64,000 nt of DNA from Erythrophleum ivorense (Eukaryota; Streptophyta; Magnoliopsida; Fabales; Fabaceae). Below, in pieces: positions 37,476 through 49,379 of this stretch; positions within the stretch are counted from its first letter, which is position 1; every line of letters starts with the position of its first letter. A program made the translations under genes and the position numbers. The stretch lies in assembly GCA_026724425.1 (NCBI GenBank), contig JAIUCV010000011.1, positions 7,647,501 through 7,711,500 of the forward strand. Direction: 5' to 3'. The notes beneath the pieces were generated by a model. It was not told the DNA's origin and searched no databases. It saw only the letters and a program-made list of their open reading frames with translations.

Positions 37476-38645
37476 CTAAAAGGGACTTTTCGATTGGCCA
37501 AGTGTGCCTCTAGATCCCAATCAATCTAACGTAAAACATAAACATCCTATAATCGTCCTTTCTTCATCCAACAAAGTTTTCAAACAAATAACATACAAAT
37601 ATTACGGATTCTAAAAGTCTACAATTAGTTCAATTCCACCTCACGTCCTCATCCAATCTAGTAGATTTTGAAGCACACATTTTTCAAAAAATAGTCATAT
37701 GCATCTATATTAATATATGTCAGATTAAATATTTATATTAAATATGATACAATCATACAATATTAAAATCATATTAAACATTTTAAATCTTAAACAACAT
37801 ATGCATAAATACCTAATGCAAGTGCGAGAGGCATCAAAATTGAGTTTAATTGGTTTATCTTTTTGAGTTTTTATTTTGGTGATTGTCTTTTTAAAATTGG
37901 AGAGTGAAAGCAAGGAAACTTTCCCTATCAAGGGGAATTATTTTTTTAGTGGTTTGGGGGGGTGGGGTGGGGAGACCATCCTTGTGCCCTATCACGATTA
38001 GCTAAATTAAAGGTAAATATATTGGTTGGCGCCATCTATCTACTTTCTGAGAGGTTAATATATTGGTTATATGTATTCACTTTTTAAAGTTATGTAAGTT
38101 GACATTACTTGTTGGATGGTACCCATGCTTATGACAAATTTTTAATTTTTTATATCTAACTTGGATTATATATGATTTACTATTCAAAGACCTCTCTTTC
38201 ATATTGCAAAGCTATTAAATAAAATTACTTTTAAGTGATAAATTAAAAAAAGACGTAAAGTAACAAAGTTTTTATATACATAAATATGTTAACCTTTTTT
38301 AATTTTCACCCTCAATAATTTTATCGTAGCTATCTGGCTAATTGGAATGGGCAAAGGAGAGTTCACCAATTTTAACGTATGATTTATTATTTAATCACAA
38401 TACTATTACTTGTTACATTTTCTCAACATGTTGCTAATGCCCTCTCAACATGTTGGTGACAGTGAATTTCACAATACCAACACATTGAGGTATTTGTAAC
38501 TTCCATCCAAGGTGCTTGTAAAATATTACGACTTTTTGTTTAAGTTCTTAAGTGCTTAAGAGGTCACTAGTTGGTTACCAGTATATTGAAAAGATGTCAT
38601 CAAATTTGAGAAGTGTATGCAAAAAGAGTATTATCAACACAACCA
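37476..38645. other. Unit B right spacer, no gene
   Basis: Collinear with 14455-15623 of copy A. It has an interrupted G-rich tract near 37957 (three runs of four or more G). No coding region. Confidence 0.6.
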
Positions 38646-40031
38646 ACACTCAATGTCAATTAATAGCACATTGATGAGATGTTATCAATATTTTGAGAAA
38701 ATGTTATCGTGACATGTTGAGAAGATATTATCAACAAATATACTAGTGCACATAAAACATAAATTTGCATCATAAAATTAATTGAATTAAAATAGTTTTA
38801 ACATGTATGAAATAAGTGGTAAGGACAAATACGAGAAGTTTCTAGTCGTGATGACCACAATAAAATGTTTCAAAACTCGGAATGACTTGGCTGATTGACT
38901 TAGGAATTGTAAGGCTATTGTTATGAGTCGTTATATAAATTCATTTTGAGGTTAAATTAGTTTGGCTCAGTTATAACTTGCTAAAATTTGTAAAATTAAT
39001 TTGGTTTAACTCCGGACTCAATCTAAATTTTATGAAAATTAATTTTAAAAAACAATTATAAGTCCATCAACTTTGTTTTTATTTTCACGAGAGTAGCCAA
39101 CCCAAAATAAGCTTTAGTTTTTTTGTTTTGTTGAGTAATTCTATTGTTTTGAGATTACAGTCTTTTAATACGCACTATGAAGTGGATTAGAATTTAAAAA
39201 TCATATACCTTAATGGATTATATTTATGTCGCATATTTATATTTACTTGCATAGAGTTATTTAATTATTCTATCTTTACTTTATTTGTGTTTTTATAATA
39301 TAAAATTATAATAGTTGAAGTCATAAATTAAGATATAACATTTTTATTACACAACATATATTATATTATATTTAAATTGATTAATTATTTTCACATAGTT
39401 ATGGTGTCATCTATTCAATCGTTCCATTTAATTAATTGAATCAATTGGCTTGTGAGTTAACAGTCTTTCTATGTCAATGACAAGGTCGAATTTTAACATT
39501 GAACAACATTTCCAGATACAAATTGACATAAGGCTTACATATGGATTAAGAAACTTGATGCAAGTCAATTGGGTGAGCTAGTTTTCCCATATGATTCTTT
39601 TTTTTTAGGCCAGAATTCCTGAATAAACTTTGTAGTCTTGTGGATTTGTTAATTAGTGTCATAAGAAATAATTATCAACATTGCTAATTAAATTTTTTGG
39701 GATATTCATGGTTAAAATTATGAATCTTCTTATTTTTTTTAAGAGAGATAAATACAAAGTGTGTGAAGATCATTATTTATGTAGATCTTATACAGTTAAA
39801 TAAAAATCATCACTCAAGTAGACTTTATATATTTTGTGCCTATCTTTTTTGTATATAAAACTATCAATTTGAGCAAAAAAATTAAGAGGAGTGAAATTAA
39901 TTTTGTGTCTACACGTGTTAATATGTTTGATGTTCAACTGATGTGGTCATGTAGATACCAGATAGATTGGATTGGAGGTATGGAATTTGCTATTGATTTT
40001 AGAGTTTTTGGATATATATATATATATATCA
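38646..40031. other. Unit C left spacer, no gene
   Basis: Collinear with 15624-16651 plus 23969-24317 of copy B. It provides the empty site for the solo LTR at about 39676-39682 (ATTATCAACATTGC). A (TA)n tract precedes 40032. Confidence 0.65.
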
Positions 40032-42686
40032 GTGGACTTTTGGACTCGGAATATCTAAAGTACTGGTTTGGTGCAGTGTCTCTAAAGTGCTATGATCTCA
40101 ACCATTCATTCTATCAAAGGCTCATGATAAGCCACGAAATACATATATATATATATATATATTCAATAATCTAACGCATTAAAAACTAAATTAAATTAAC
40201 ATTTGCATTTTAGATCATAACAATGTTGGTAAAGGAATTTCTAATTTAACCACTAAATTAAGTTTAGCCACTAAATTAACATCATAATATTTTACTTAAC
40301 CAAATGTACCTTCAAACACCCAAATCCTTTTTTGTTCATTATAAATTTCCTATTACTAACACAATCTGTAAGTCTAAAATTTTCAATTTTAGTCTAAATT
40401 TTTTAATCTCAGTTTCTATAATTCAAATTAAACTTAAACCTTAACTTAGAGAGCTTGATAAATGAAAATAGAAACATGAATTTCACACTTAGAGATTCAC
40501 AATCAAGAAATCCTAATTTAAGAGCTTAACCACAATCATCAATGGAAGAGGAAGAGCTATAACACTCTGAGCTTCAATTACAGGATGGGAAGGAGGAAAA
40601 TAGAAGAGAAAAGATGAAGAGCGAAAAAGAAAGTCCAACCTTCACCAAATTGAAACAATGAAAATAGAAAAGATGAAGAAGAACTATGCACCAGCCACCA
40701 ATGCTAGCACTTATTGGAGAAGACAATGGAGGAACTAGAGCCTCGCCAGAGAAGACGATGCAGCACAGAAGATGAAGGTAGGCGACAAAGCATGAACGAA
40801 GGAAGTGTGGAGGATGTGGGGCTTTCGAAGGATAGGTAAGTCAAATGCTATAAAAAATGATATTGTTTTAGGATGGGACATTTCACAGCAATTCCGAATC
40901 CGTTTTGTCTTATACTAAAATGTTTCGATGCACATTAAAATGTTTTGAAACATACTAATTAAAAAACATCTTAAATACATTTGTACCTGTACAATACACA
41001 TATCTATACCAGATACGTATCTGGTACGAGTATGCTTCATAAACAACCATACTCGTACTTCCTAAGATTTGACATTCGAGAAAACATATGGCTTTACTTG
41101 CATACAACTATTGAGTTAATGATTTGGAAAATCCTTTATTTTTAAAGAAGCAGAAGGTTGTTAAGTCTCGAGCAATTCACACGGATTCTTCTCCCTAAGA
41201 TTCATATAATTCTGACCTACTTGTCATGGTTGACCGTGACATTTAGACCCTTTTTTAACTTTGGTCAAGAACGCATTTCCTTGTCTAATACAAGTGATGA
41301 AGATCTCCAAAATAGAGAAAGGTTGTATTTGTTGATCAATATATTTCTTGCTCCTTTAGTTCATGGTTTGGTCGTAGAAGTCATTGCTCATTTCAATCAA
41401 TGGAATTTGCATATGATCCAACCGTGGGAAGTTTGAAGCCTGTTGCAATGGTTATGGCTTGACTATCATTCAGAGAAGATTATATTGCTTCCATAGTCAC
41501 ATTTGTTTCTAAGTTCTGCATTGTGTTCTTCTTGATTCAATCTTTGGATTGGCTTGTCCTCTATCTTGGGTGTTTATAGGTCAAGTATAAGAAGTTAAAG
41601 CCTACCATAGATAGTAATGCTTATGATATTAAGGATCCTTCAAGCTTTCCAATGATCCTCATTCAGATTCCCATATGCCATGAGAGAAGGTCAATCTATT
41701 ACTAACAAAATTAAGAATCACTTTCCTAAAAATTTTCATGGGATAGATCTATACCAACTTCATGCAAAGTGTCCCTTTTTCATCATGAGATCAATTTGTT
41801 ATATGTGGAGGCTATTTTGTAATAAGATACTTTGGTGCAAGTTGCAATATAGACCATTGCATTGTTATAGATAAAAGGCATAAAAAAAATCTGTAACTAT
41901 ATTAATAGCTCTTGTACAAAAATGAACTTTGCTTAGAGGGGCAAGAAATGGAAGAAGATGGTTATTCACTTTGCATAAACAATAGTTAGGAGCCTTTGAA
42001 GCTTAGTTAAAGTATAGGGGTTAATGTCATTCCATGATAAGTAGCACTTGATCTTTCTTGTTATGATTTTGAGGAATTTGAAACTTCAATTCTTTAGGGA
42101 TGGTTGGATGCTTCATTGATCATAGTACACAAATTCAGGATATGAGAGACAGATTTTCTAAACAGAATAAAATTAAAGGGTTTAAGTACTTCTCCAAAGC
42201 TTTAGCAACTGTCATATTTACATCTTCCATAGTTACCAAGGCCTTCTCAAGAGCTTCATTTTACCTCATCAATTAATTTAAAATGTTCAAAGAATTATCT
42301 TATGTAACTTCAAATATAGGATAATTTCTTAGAAGTAAAGATGATTTTAGTTTGATTAGGCAACAAAGAGAAAGAATAGGGGAAAAAGACTACTTTAAGC
42401 CATTTTTTTTAAGAGCTTCCACTTTCCTTTACAAGAGATGGAAAGGGATGCTTGTTCTTAAGCTTGTCAATGGTTAGGTTACTATGAAGTTGTCTCTTCC
42501 CTAATATTTAGGGCTCTCCTTTTCTTCATTTAGCCAAAATGCATTGCTTCGTCCCCCATTGGAGGCTTGTGTTTTGTTGTTAAAAATTGAATGTGGCTCA
42601 TTGTGAGCCTTTGATGGAATGGACAGCTAAGATCACGACACTTAAGAGACACTGCACAAATCTGACACTTTAGACTATCTGTGTCC
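40032..42686. other. Copy C version of the 2.8-kb block
   Basis: Between GTGGACTTTT at 40032-40041 and 42687-42696. It lacks about 130 bp present in B at 24423-24556, which removes one end of the possible decayed transposon. The open frame of B is shortened by stops and frame changes, and 92 codons remain at 41158-41436. No gene is supported. Confidence 0.45.
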
Positions 42687-42696
42687 GTGGACTTTT

Positions 42697-44109
42697 AGAG
42701 GTAAATTGCAAAAGATATTTTGTTGGTTAGCTTCATTCAGGCTCCTTTCATTGTTGACTTATTCATAATGAGCTGCCCTACTATTATTGTCATCCTCAAC
42801 TAGTTATAAATTAAATTTAATTATAATCTTCATAAGCATTATTAAATATTACTACTTAGAAAATGACAAGAAATAAAACTAATGGGTGGATAGTTGGCCT
42901 ATTATTACAATACTCACATTGCTTTGTCTTACAGTTTTCCTCCAACTAACTATAATTCAAAAGCAAAAGATAATGTATCTTTTGTCCATATTTGTCATCA
43001 AATTATGTGGATATGAGTTAGCTATCAAATGACATAACATGTTAATATTGTGAATTTGAGAGATTTTATTCATAAAAGACATAAGCTCCTAAAAAGAAGT
43101 GAACGTCATTATTTATAAATATTGTTAATATGTAAAGAATGAGTTTTGTATCATCGAAAGCGCTAGGATAACTGCATGCACGAAAGTGAATTGTTGAATC
43201 AAAGGTTATTTATTGTTTTAATTGTATCAAATATTTTTAATTAAATTGATTTATGAAAAATATGTTTAATTGGGTCAAAATTATATCTTTTATATTTTTC
43301 TGGGCTTTAGTTATTTTGTTGGATAGTTTTATGGGCTTTAATGGGGATTAATGTTATTCATGGAATTATTACTGCATTATATGGTTTTTCGATTTTAATC
43401 ATTTTACTTGGGTCAAAAAATGTTGAATCATTGATAGTACTATATTTTGTTCTTTGGGTCTAAGAAAATGTTTTATGAAAGATATTTTTTAGATCAGGGG
43501 ATTTATAACTGAATATTTTCAAAGCACAAGATATGGAAAGTTTTCAAAATAGATTAATAGTTGAGTCAAGGTTTTATAAAGAAAGATTTTTATTAACTTT
43601 AATATAAAATGTTTTTATACGAATACGTATTTATGCTAAATGGATTACAGTGGTATGAATTTATGATCTTTGTATTTAAAATGAGTCATTATTGATTAGA
43701 GAACAAAAAAGAAATTATCATAAATTAAGGAAGTAGAAAAAGGACAATTGCTGTTTGAAGGAAGCAAAAAAGGAAATATGTTAATGAAGAATCATTCAAG
43801 TCTACTTCCTTTTAGAATGTAAGCACTAAATGGAATCTAACATTTTTCATATTAAAGAAAGCTCAAAATAGCATGAAGACATTACTATTATCAAGAATTA
43901 ATCTAAGACATTCTAGACATTGATTCCTAATCGTTGAAGCTAATCTGCATATTTATTGAAAAAAGTTGTCTAATGGTCATGTGTTGAATGGCTACACTAT
44001 TTAAAGAAAATCATTTAGAGATGAAGATAGAACGTTAAACTCCAATTATTTGATGTGCATATTGAGAATTTACTGCATTTTATTATTTATTTTGCTTTGA
44101 TTGAGTTAG
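42697..44109. other. Unit C spacer, no gene
   Basis: Collinear with 3362-4800 of copy A and retains the segment of about 240 bp deleted in B. AT-rich without coding signal. Confidence 0.6.
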
Positions 44110-44720
44110 CCTTATAATTGAGAGAATTTTTACTAAGTTTGTACACCAAACCTTACCATATTTTTGGCCTAAGTTTTTAGGGACCTTATAAGAAAAACCA
44201 GTAAAAGTAAAGATATAAAAACTTAAAAGTTGAGCCTTTGAAGGTGCCTTGTATTTGAAGTTTTTAGGGAGCTTTCCAGAAAAACCTAAAAGGGTGGAAA
44301 TGACTATAAAAGCTAAGTGTTAAGTCTTGTGAAGTTAACTGTCTAGTAGGTAATAAAAGGCAAGAAGTTAAACTTTCATTTATGGTTGCCTTGGGACTTT
44401 TATAATTCTTACTATAATAAAAATTCCTTGCTTTGTGTGTGGGGATTGGAAGTAGGATATCTTTTGGTCTAAACCATGATGAATTGGCTATATTCTTTTT
44501 TTTTTCCCCTACTTTCCTCAATTTTCTGTTTAAAGTTTTTTTAAACAAGTAGGAATTTGTTTTGGGAAATTAACTAAGAATATGGAGTTTTAAGTAAGAA
44601 TCATAATTTTTGAAAAGAGCAAAATAATTCAAAAATCCAATTCAACCTCCCCTTTTTGTACTACTTTTAGATTAACAATTGGTATTAAAACCTTGATCTT
44701 TGCCTTGTAAAATTAACCTC
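44110..44720 (+). mobile_element. Decayed Ty1/copia LTR 3' part with primer-binding site (copy C)
   Basis: Same relic as at 28280-28930: TGTGTGTGGGGATTGG near 44433, and TGGTATTAAAAC at 44680-44691 as the decayed tRNA-Met primer-binding site. The minus-strand ORF at 44264-44548 falls inside it and is accidental. Confidence 0.58.
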
Positions 44721-45301
44721 TCAAAAAAGAGATCCTATCTAAAAGATAAGCACTTTCCTAGTGTTGAAGGCTAGTCAATTAACATATCTATGACATAAAA
44801 AATCATCATTAAAGATAATAAAATACTTTTCTTCAACCACATATATTAGTGTGCATTATTTCAATCTCTAATAGTTTCCTATATTATGGGCTCATAAAAT
44901 GCAATCCTAAAGACCAAACAACCAAAACCATCATTCATTTTATTTATCGGTGTCTCATAGGGTATGCAAAATGATAATCCCATTACATAAATAGGAAAAT
45001 ATAATTCGAGTAGGGTTTGCCATAAGCAAACACTTATATGTAATTTTTTACATTTTTTATATTAAAAATTTTAATTAAAATATGATAAATATATGATTTT
45101 TTTTAGTAATAAAATAACAAGTGTATGCTTTTTGCAAACAAATATATAATTTAATTAATATATAATTTAAATAGTTTTATAATTAAATTATATATTTATC
45201 ACATTGTTGTTAAAAAATTATACATAGATCATATTTTAATTAAAATACCTGATGACAAACATAAAACATTACACTTAAATCTAAATCTTCTCATCACATA
45301 T

Positions 45302-47502
45302 TCAAAGTGGGTGAGCCTCAATAATAGATGGTATAGTGGGGATTTTGATGATATTATAATGCGCAAAACCTGCTTCCTTCAATAGCTTACCCCATTCAGC
45401 TTCAGTTCTCTCCTTTCCTCCTGTTGTGTGTGCCATCATGAGTAGATCAAATGCCATCTTTGTTTCATCAAACACACCATTACCCTCTTCTTCCAAAACT
45501 ATGTCCACTATTATGATCTTTCCTTTCTTGTCCGCCACTGCTTTTTTGCTGTTCTGAAGAATTTTAATGCAGTGCTCATCACTCCAATCATGCAAAACCC
45601 ACTACGTCACAAACAATTTCTATTTTAAGAAAATTTCATGATATGAATAAAAAATGTACCAACCGACAAAATAATTTAGGTAGTCTTAGTTATATAGAAA
45701 AAAATGAATATATTAAATTAATTATAAATGAATATATAATTATATTTAAAAGATTCATTTTAACAAAAAGTGGGCTTACAAACAAATATTAATTACAATA
45801 TTGTAGTGTTTGTACATACAATAATTAAGAATTAATTTCAATAATCTAACATGCGGGCCTCATGTGTGGAGATTAAATCCTAGCCATTATATTTAAAATT
45901 TTTTCGCACTTAATATGTTTATATATATGATTAATTTAATATATTATTTTTTTCTATAAATTTGATTTACTTGAAAAATTGACAAAATATATTTTATCCC
46001 CTCAAGCTTTAACTAAAGTTTAGTTCTAACTTTTGATAAATTAATTTTAAAGTATAACAAAATACTTTTATTTTTTAAAATTATAAAATATTAACTCTTA
46101 ACCTCATTTAACATCAGCCTGACAATGTAAACAGTATGTACCACCCAATATAATCCCCTCATTTCTCTATTGTCGTCAAAAACAAAAACCTTTTTGCTTT
46201 CCCCAAAATTTTTCTTCTTTTACCATTTTAACCAAGTCCGCCGACGTCCATGATTTTTTTTTTTTTGGTTTTTTGGGGTCCAAACGTCCATAATGGTTGA
46301 ATATGGCAATGGGGGATTTAGGAATTTGGCTATTCAATCATAAGTCAACTTGAACAAAATATAGGAGAAATTAGAAAAATAAAAGCACACGTGATTTCAT
46401 AAGGTTAGATGAGACAGTGGTTGGCATTTCCAATTAAAAAAATAAAAAGAGATTTTATAATATTTCTAAAATAATGTATTAAAGTTATATAGCTAATAAT
46501 AAAAATATTTTGTTCAATAAAATTTTAGACGAGACATCTAAATTCATCTAGTGAATATTCATATTAATTAAATAAGATATTGATATATTTTAAACACTAT
46601 AATATTGCTCTCTTGTGAAATGAAGATCTCAGCATGTATCAATTAGAAAAATAAAAAGAAAAAAAATTTATGTATAAGTTTTTATATTATTATTATTATA
46701 TTCTTCAAATAAAATATGAAAATAAGAGTTTAATTACCTTAAGAAGAACAGCATCAGCACTAGGGATGGACTGAAACATGTCACCACCAACATGGGTGAC
46801 TCCAGGGTGCTGAGTCGCCGTGGCGATGACGTGGGGCAGATCAAAGTTGATTCCTTTGATGTGCGGATAGGATTTCACGATCTCAGCCACGGCCCTGCCG
46901 GTTCCACCACCAACGTCCACCAACGATCCTATGTTGCTGAACCCATCTTTGTACTCACACAGTAACGCTGCCATGATGAACTTCACCGCGCACGCCAACG
47001 CATCGTTGAATATAGTATTAAACGCTGCGTTTTTGGACGCGAAGTCCCACATCTCGCACCCATGAGCCTTCTCGAAGGCGATCCCACCCTCTCTCGCACA
47101 CGCGCTCAGGTAATGCCACGGGGCAAGCTGCCACGGGTGGTTCTCCATTATAACCATTGGAGCCAGGCTGAACTGGGACCCATGAAGGAGCCACGTGGAG
47201 GCCTCTGTCAACCCATAGAGGGTCTCTCCGCCGTCGGATGGATGATGTGCGGTGAAGATCTTCTTGTGGACGAGCGATCTCATGATGCGGAAGAGGTAGG
47301 AGATATCTGGGGAGGAGGGGGATTCCAAGGAGGCTGCCAGCTGGGACAATGTGATTGGGCCACCGTGGGAGTGTATGATATCGGGTATGCGGAGTTCCAC
47401 AGCACATTTTAGCGCCATGGAGTCTACAAATCCGACGAGGCTGTCCCAGATAACAGCTTGGCTCTGTAGAGCAGCCTCTGATAGTGTTTGGGTGTGTTCC
47501 AT
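45302..47502 (-). CDS. OMT3: plant SAM-dependent O-methyltransferase, two exons, weak 5' splice site
   Basis: Exon 1 is 47502-46738, the intron 46737-45602 (GTAATT...GTAG, 1136 bp), and exon 2 45601-45302. The product is 354 aa. SAM motif VDVGGGTG is at 195-202, followed by Arg203 where OMT1 and OMT2 have Gly. GGDMF is at 239-243, catalytic His259 in WVLHDWSDEHC, with Asp288 and Glu319. Exon 2 encodes the same residues as OMT2 except Ser262. The 3' half of exon 1 is the most diverged of the three (Gln120 to Glu, His126 to Leu, Met164 to Ile, Ala173 to Val, Glu178-Met179 to Ala-Ala, Ile235 to Val). The donor has lost the +5 G (GTAATT instead of GTAAGT), which could lower splicing. Read-through would add 10 residues after Lys255 and omit the catalytic His. 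The family role is as for OMT1; the substrate is unknown. Confidence 0.88.
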
Positions 47503-47537
47503 TGAAGCAATGTGTTTGGGACCGAGGAAGAGGAAGA

Positions 47538-47548
47538 TATATTTTATA
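47538..47548 (-). promoter_or_regulatory. TATA box of OMT3
   Basis: TATAAAATATA on the minus strand, 36-46 nt upstream of the ATG at 47502. Homology to the OMT1 and OMT2 upstream region ends about 195 bp further up, at 47743. Confidence 0.55.
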
Positions 47549-47816
47549 GCAACAAATGGCTCATCGAAGTGGAAAGGAATAACCATGGCACGAGAGGAAA
47601 CAATTATTGCGATTCTTTTTCTTTTTTTTATTTTTTTGATGAACTTGCTCTCTTTTTTTTGTGTGTGAACATTATTGCGATTCTATTTCATATATGAAGA
47701 CACCGACTGTTAAAACAATCAAATGCATACACGAGTCTGGACTACTTTTAAGTACATGTTAAAAACAAAACTATAAATAAAACTGAAAAGGAAACTAAAA
47801 CGAAAATAAATAAATA

Positions 47817-48111
47817 CTTTCTCCGGTCCTGTTTATAAGAAAATTTAAAGAAATTTTTTTGGTTCCAAAATATAAGAAACATGGTATATTTTTTTATTTC
47901 ACTAAATAATAAATTTCTTTTTTATCTTTCATTTATTGTTACATCTAATACACTTAACAATGCATAACGTTTTCCCATGCAAAATAAAGATGAGTAAAAT
48001 AGGAAACAATTATCAAATTTGAACTTAATTAATGAGTTAAACTAATATTAACTATTTTTCTTAATACCAATGAAATAATTTTTTATTTTTTATAAATAGG
48101 ACCAGAGGAAG
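47817..48111. mobile_element. Stowaway-type (Tc1/mariner) MITE, 295 bp
   Basis: Terminal inverted repeats CTTTCTCCGGTCCTGTTTAT at the left and CTTCCTCTGGTCCTATTTAT read inward from the right, close to the CTCCCTCCGTCCC ends of Stowaway elements. They are flanked by TA on both sides (47815-47816, 48112-48113), the Tc1/mariner target duplication. No ORF. It lies about 0.3 kb upstream of the OMT3 ATG, so it may contribute to that promoter. Confidence 0.8.
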
Positions 48112-48169
48112 TAATATAATACGTACTAGCGATGTCCAAACCCGAAGAAAACATTTAAAACAATATTTG

Positions 48170-49020
48170 GGAGACGGTGTGTGTGTGTGTATATATATTA
48201 TAGTAGAAGGGAATCGTAAACAGCACAACTCATTTTTTATGTGCTTTTTATCTATTTTGTGTGTGTGTGTGTAAATTGTTATCATTGTTTCATGAGATCT
48301 ACAAGCATTTTAAATTACTCGTACATCTGCCCCGAGCCAGCTAGTTTTCAGCAAATAATACATGGATGCATGACGAAAGCTTATATGTACCTTGGGATTC
48401 GGTTGTATAAATTACTTCACCCACAGGTTTTTTTTTTTTTTAATTTCGATTTCTGATGGGAGTGGTTGAAAATACAAGTGGTTGCCCATTCTTCTTTTGT
48501 TAAGTAGCATTTATGTTTATTCTGATTGGTATTGGTTCAGCTCTAAATAAAGAACATAATATTTTTATTTTCCGTATTATGCAATTCTTAATAGAGATAT
48601 CATGCATTTAGTACTCATGTATTGCTTTGATTGCCTGATTTATAGACAATGACTTTATGTGAAATAGAGTATTTAAATCAATAATTTTTTTCCATGAAAA
48701 AATAATTTTTTATGGGTGAAAAATGGGGTCGAAGCCCTAAGAAAATATTTAAAACATTATTTGTACTGTTTTTGTCTACTAATATATGAATGCGTGACAT
48801 AAGCTTATATTTCTCGGGATTCTACAGCATTCCACCCTTGGATTTTTTATTTCTATTTCTCAGGGGAGTAGTTGAAAATACTAGTGCTTGCTCATTCTTC
48901 TGTTGTTAAGTAAATTTATGTTTATTGTAATTGGTGTATATTAAGCACTGAATAATGGATCATGATATTTTATTTTCCACTTGTATTGTAATTCTTAACC
49001 GACATATCATGCATGATTTC
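48170..49020. repeat. Diverged direct duplication of about 0.3 kb, with GT/TA microsatellites
   Basis: The segment 48350-48625 is repeated at 48775-49015 in the same order: ATGCATGACGAAAGCTTATAT / ATGCGTGACATAAGCTTATAT, GGGAGTGGTTGAAAATAC / GGGAGTAGTTGAAAATAC, TTATGTTTATT.TGATTGGT and ATATCATGCAT. A related AGAAAA.ATTTAAAACA word precedes each (48146, 48741). (GT)n tracts are at 48177-48190 and 48258-48272. No gene. Confidence 0.6.
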
Positions 49021-49379
49021 ATTTTGGGAACTCATATATGTAGTACTAAAAATTTAGTACTGTTTTCATTCATATTTTGTCACATAATATATTTTATTTT
49101 GGATAAAAGTCACATAATTTAATTTTAAATCATAATTAACTTGGATCATAGATTTTAGATAAGAATTGCTTACTTGTCAAAATATGAATAGAAGGCTAAA
49201 CTTATGTTTCCCGTCATTATTTGGACATTGCATAAAGCTAAACTTATTCCCTTTCTTTATGGGAATGGGTCCAACTCAATGTTTTTTCCTTCCATATTAA
49301 TTCTTTCTAAACTTTTTTTTTTCTTTTTATATAGTTTTTTTCTTTTTTGTAATAATAAGATGCCTCTCATATCATTTAT

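Larger units (their letters stand above)
15624..38645. repeat. Tandem segmental duplication, copy B
   Basis: Second full unit, 23.0 kb long. The extra length over copy A comes mainly from a 7.3-kb nested solo-LTR insertion (16652-23968), a 2.8-kb block lost from A, and a 1.08-kb extra array duplication near 36400-37475. Without the LTR nest the unit is about 15.7 kb. It also has a private deletion of about 240 bp near 27797, visible because A (4050-4290) and C (43380-43620) both keep the segment. Confidence 0.9.
38646..47743. repeat. Tandem segmental duplication, copy C (ends at breakpoint)
   Basis: Collinear with copies A and B from 38646 to about 47743. Homology stops a few bases after GAGTCTGGACTA, where B continues TCTAATGCC and C continues CTTTTAAGTAC. 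That point is the right-hand duplication breakpoint, about 240 bp upstream of the OMT3 start codon. C therefore keeps the gene and TATA box but not the inverted-repeat and tandem-array flank found beyond OMT1 and OMT2. Confidence 0.88.
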
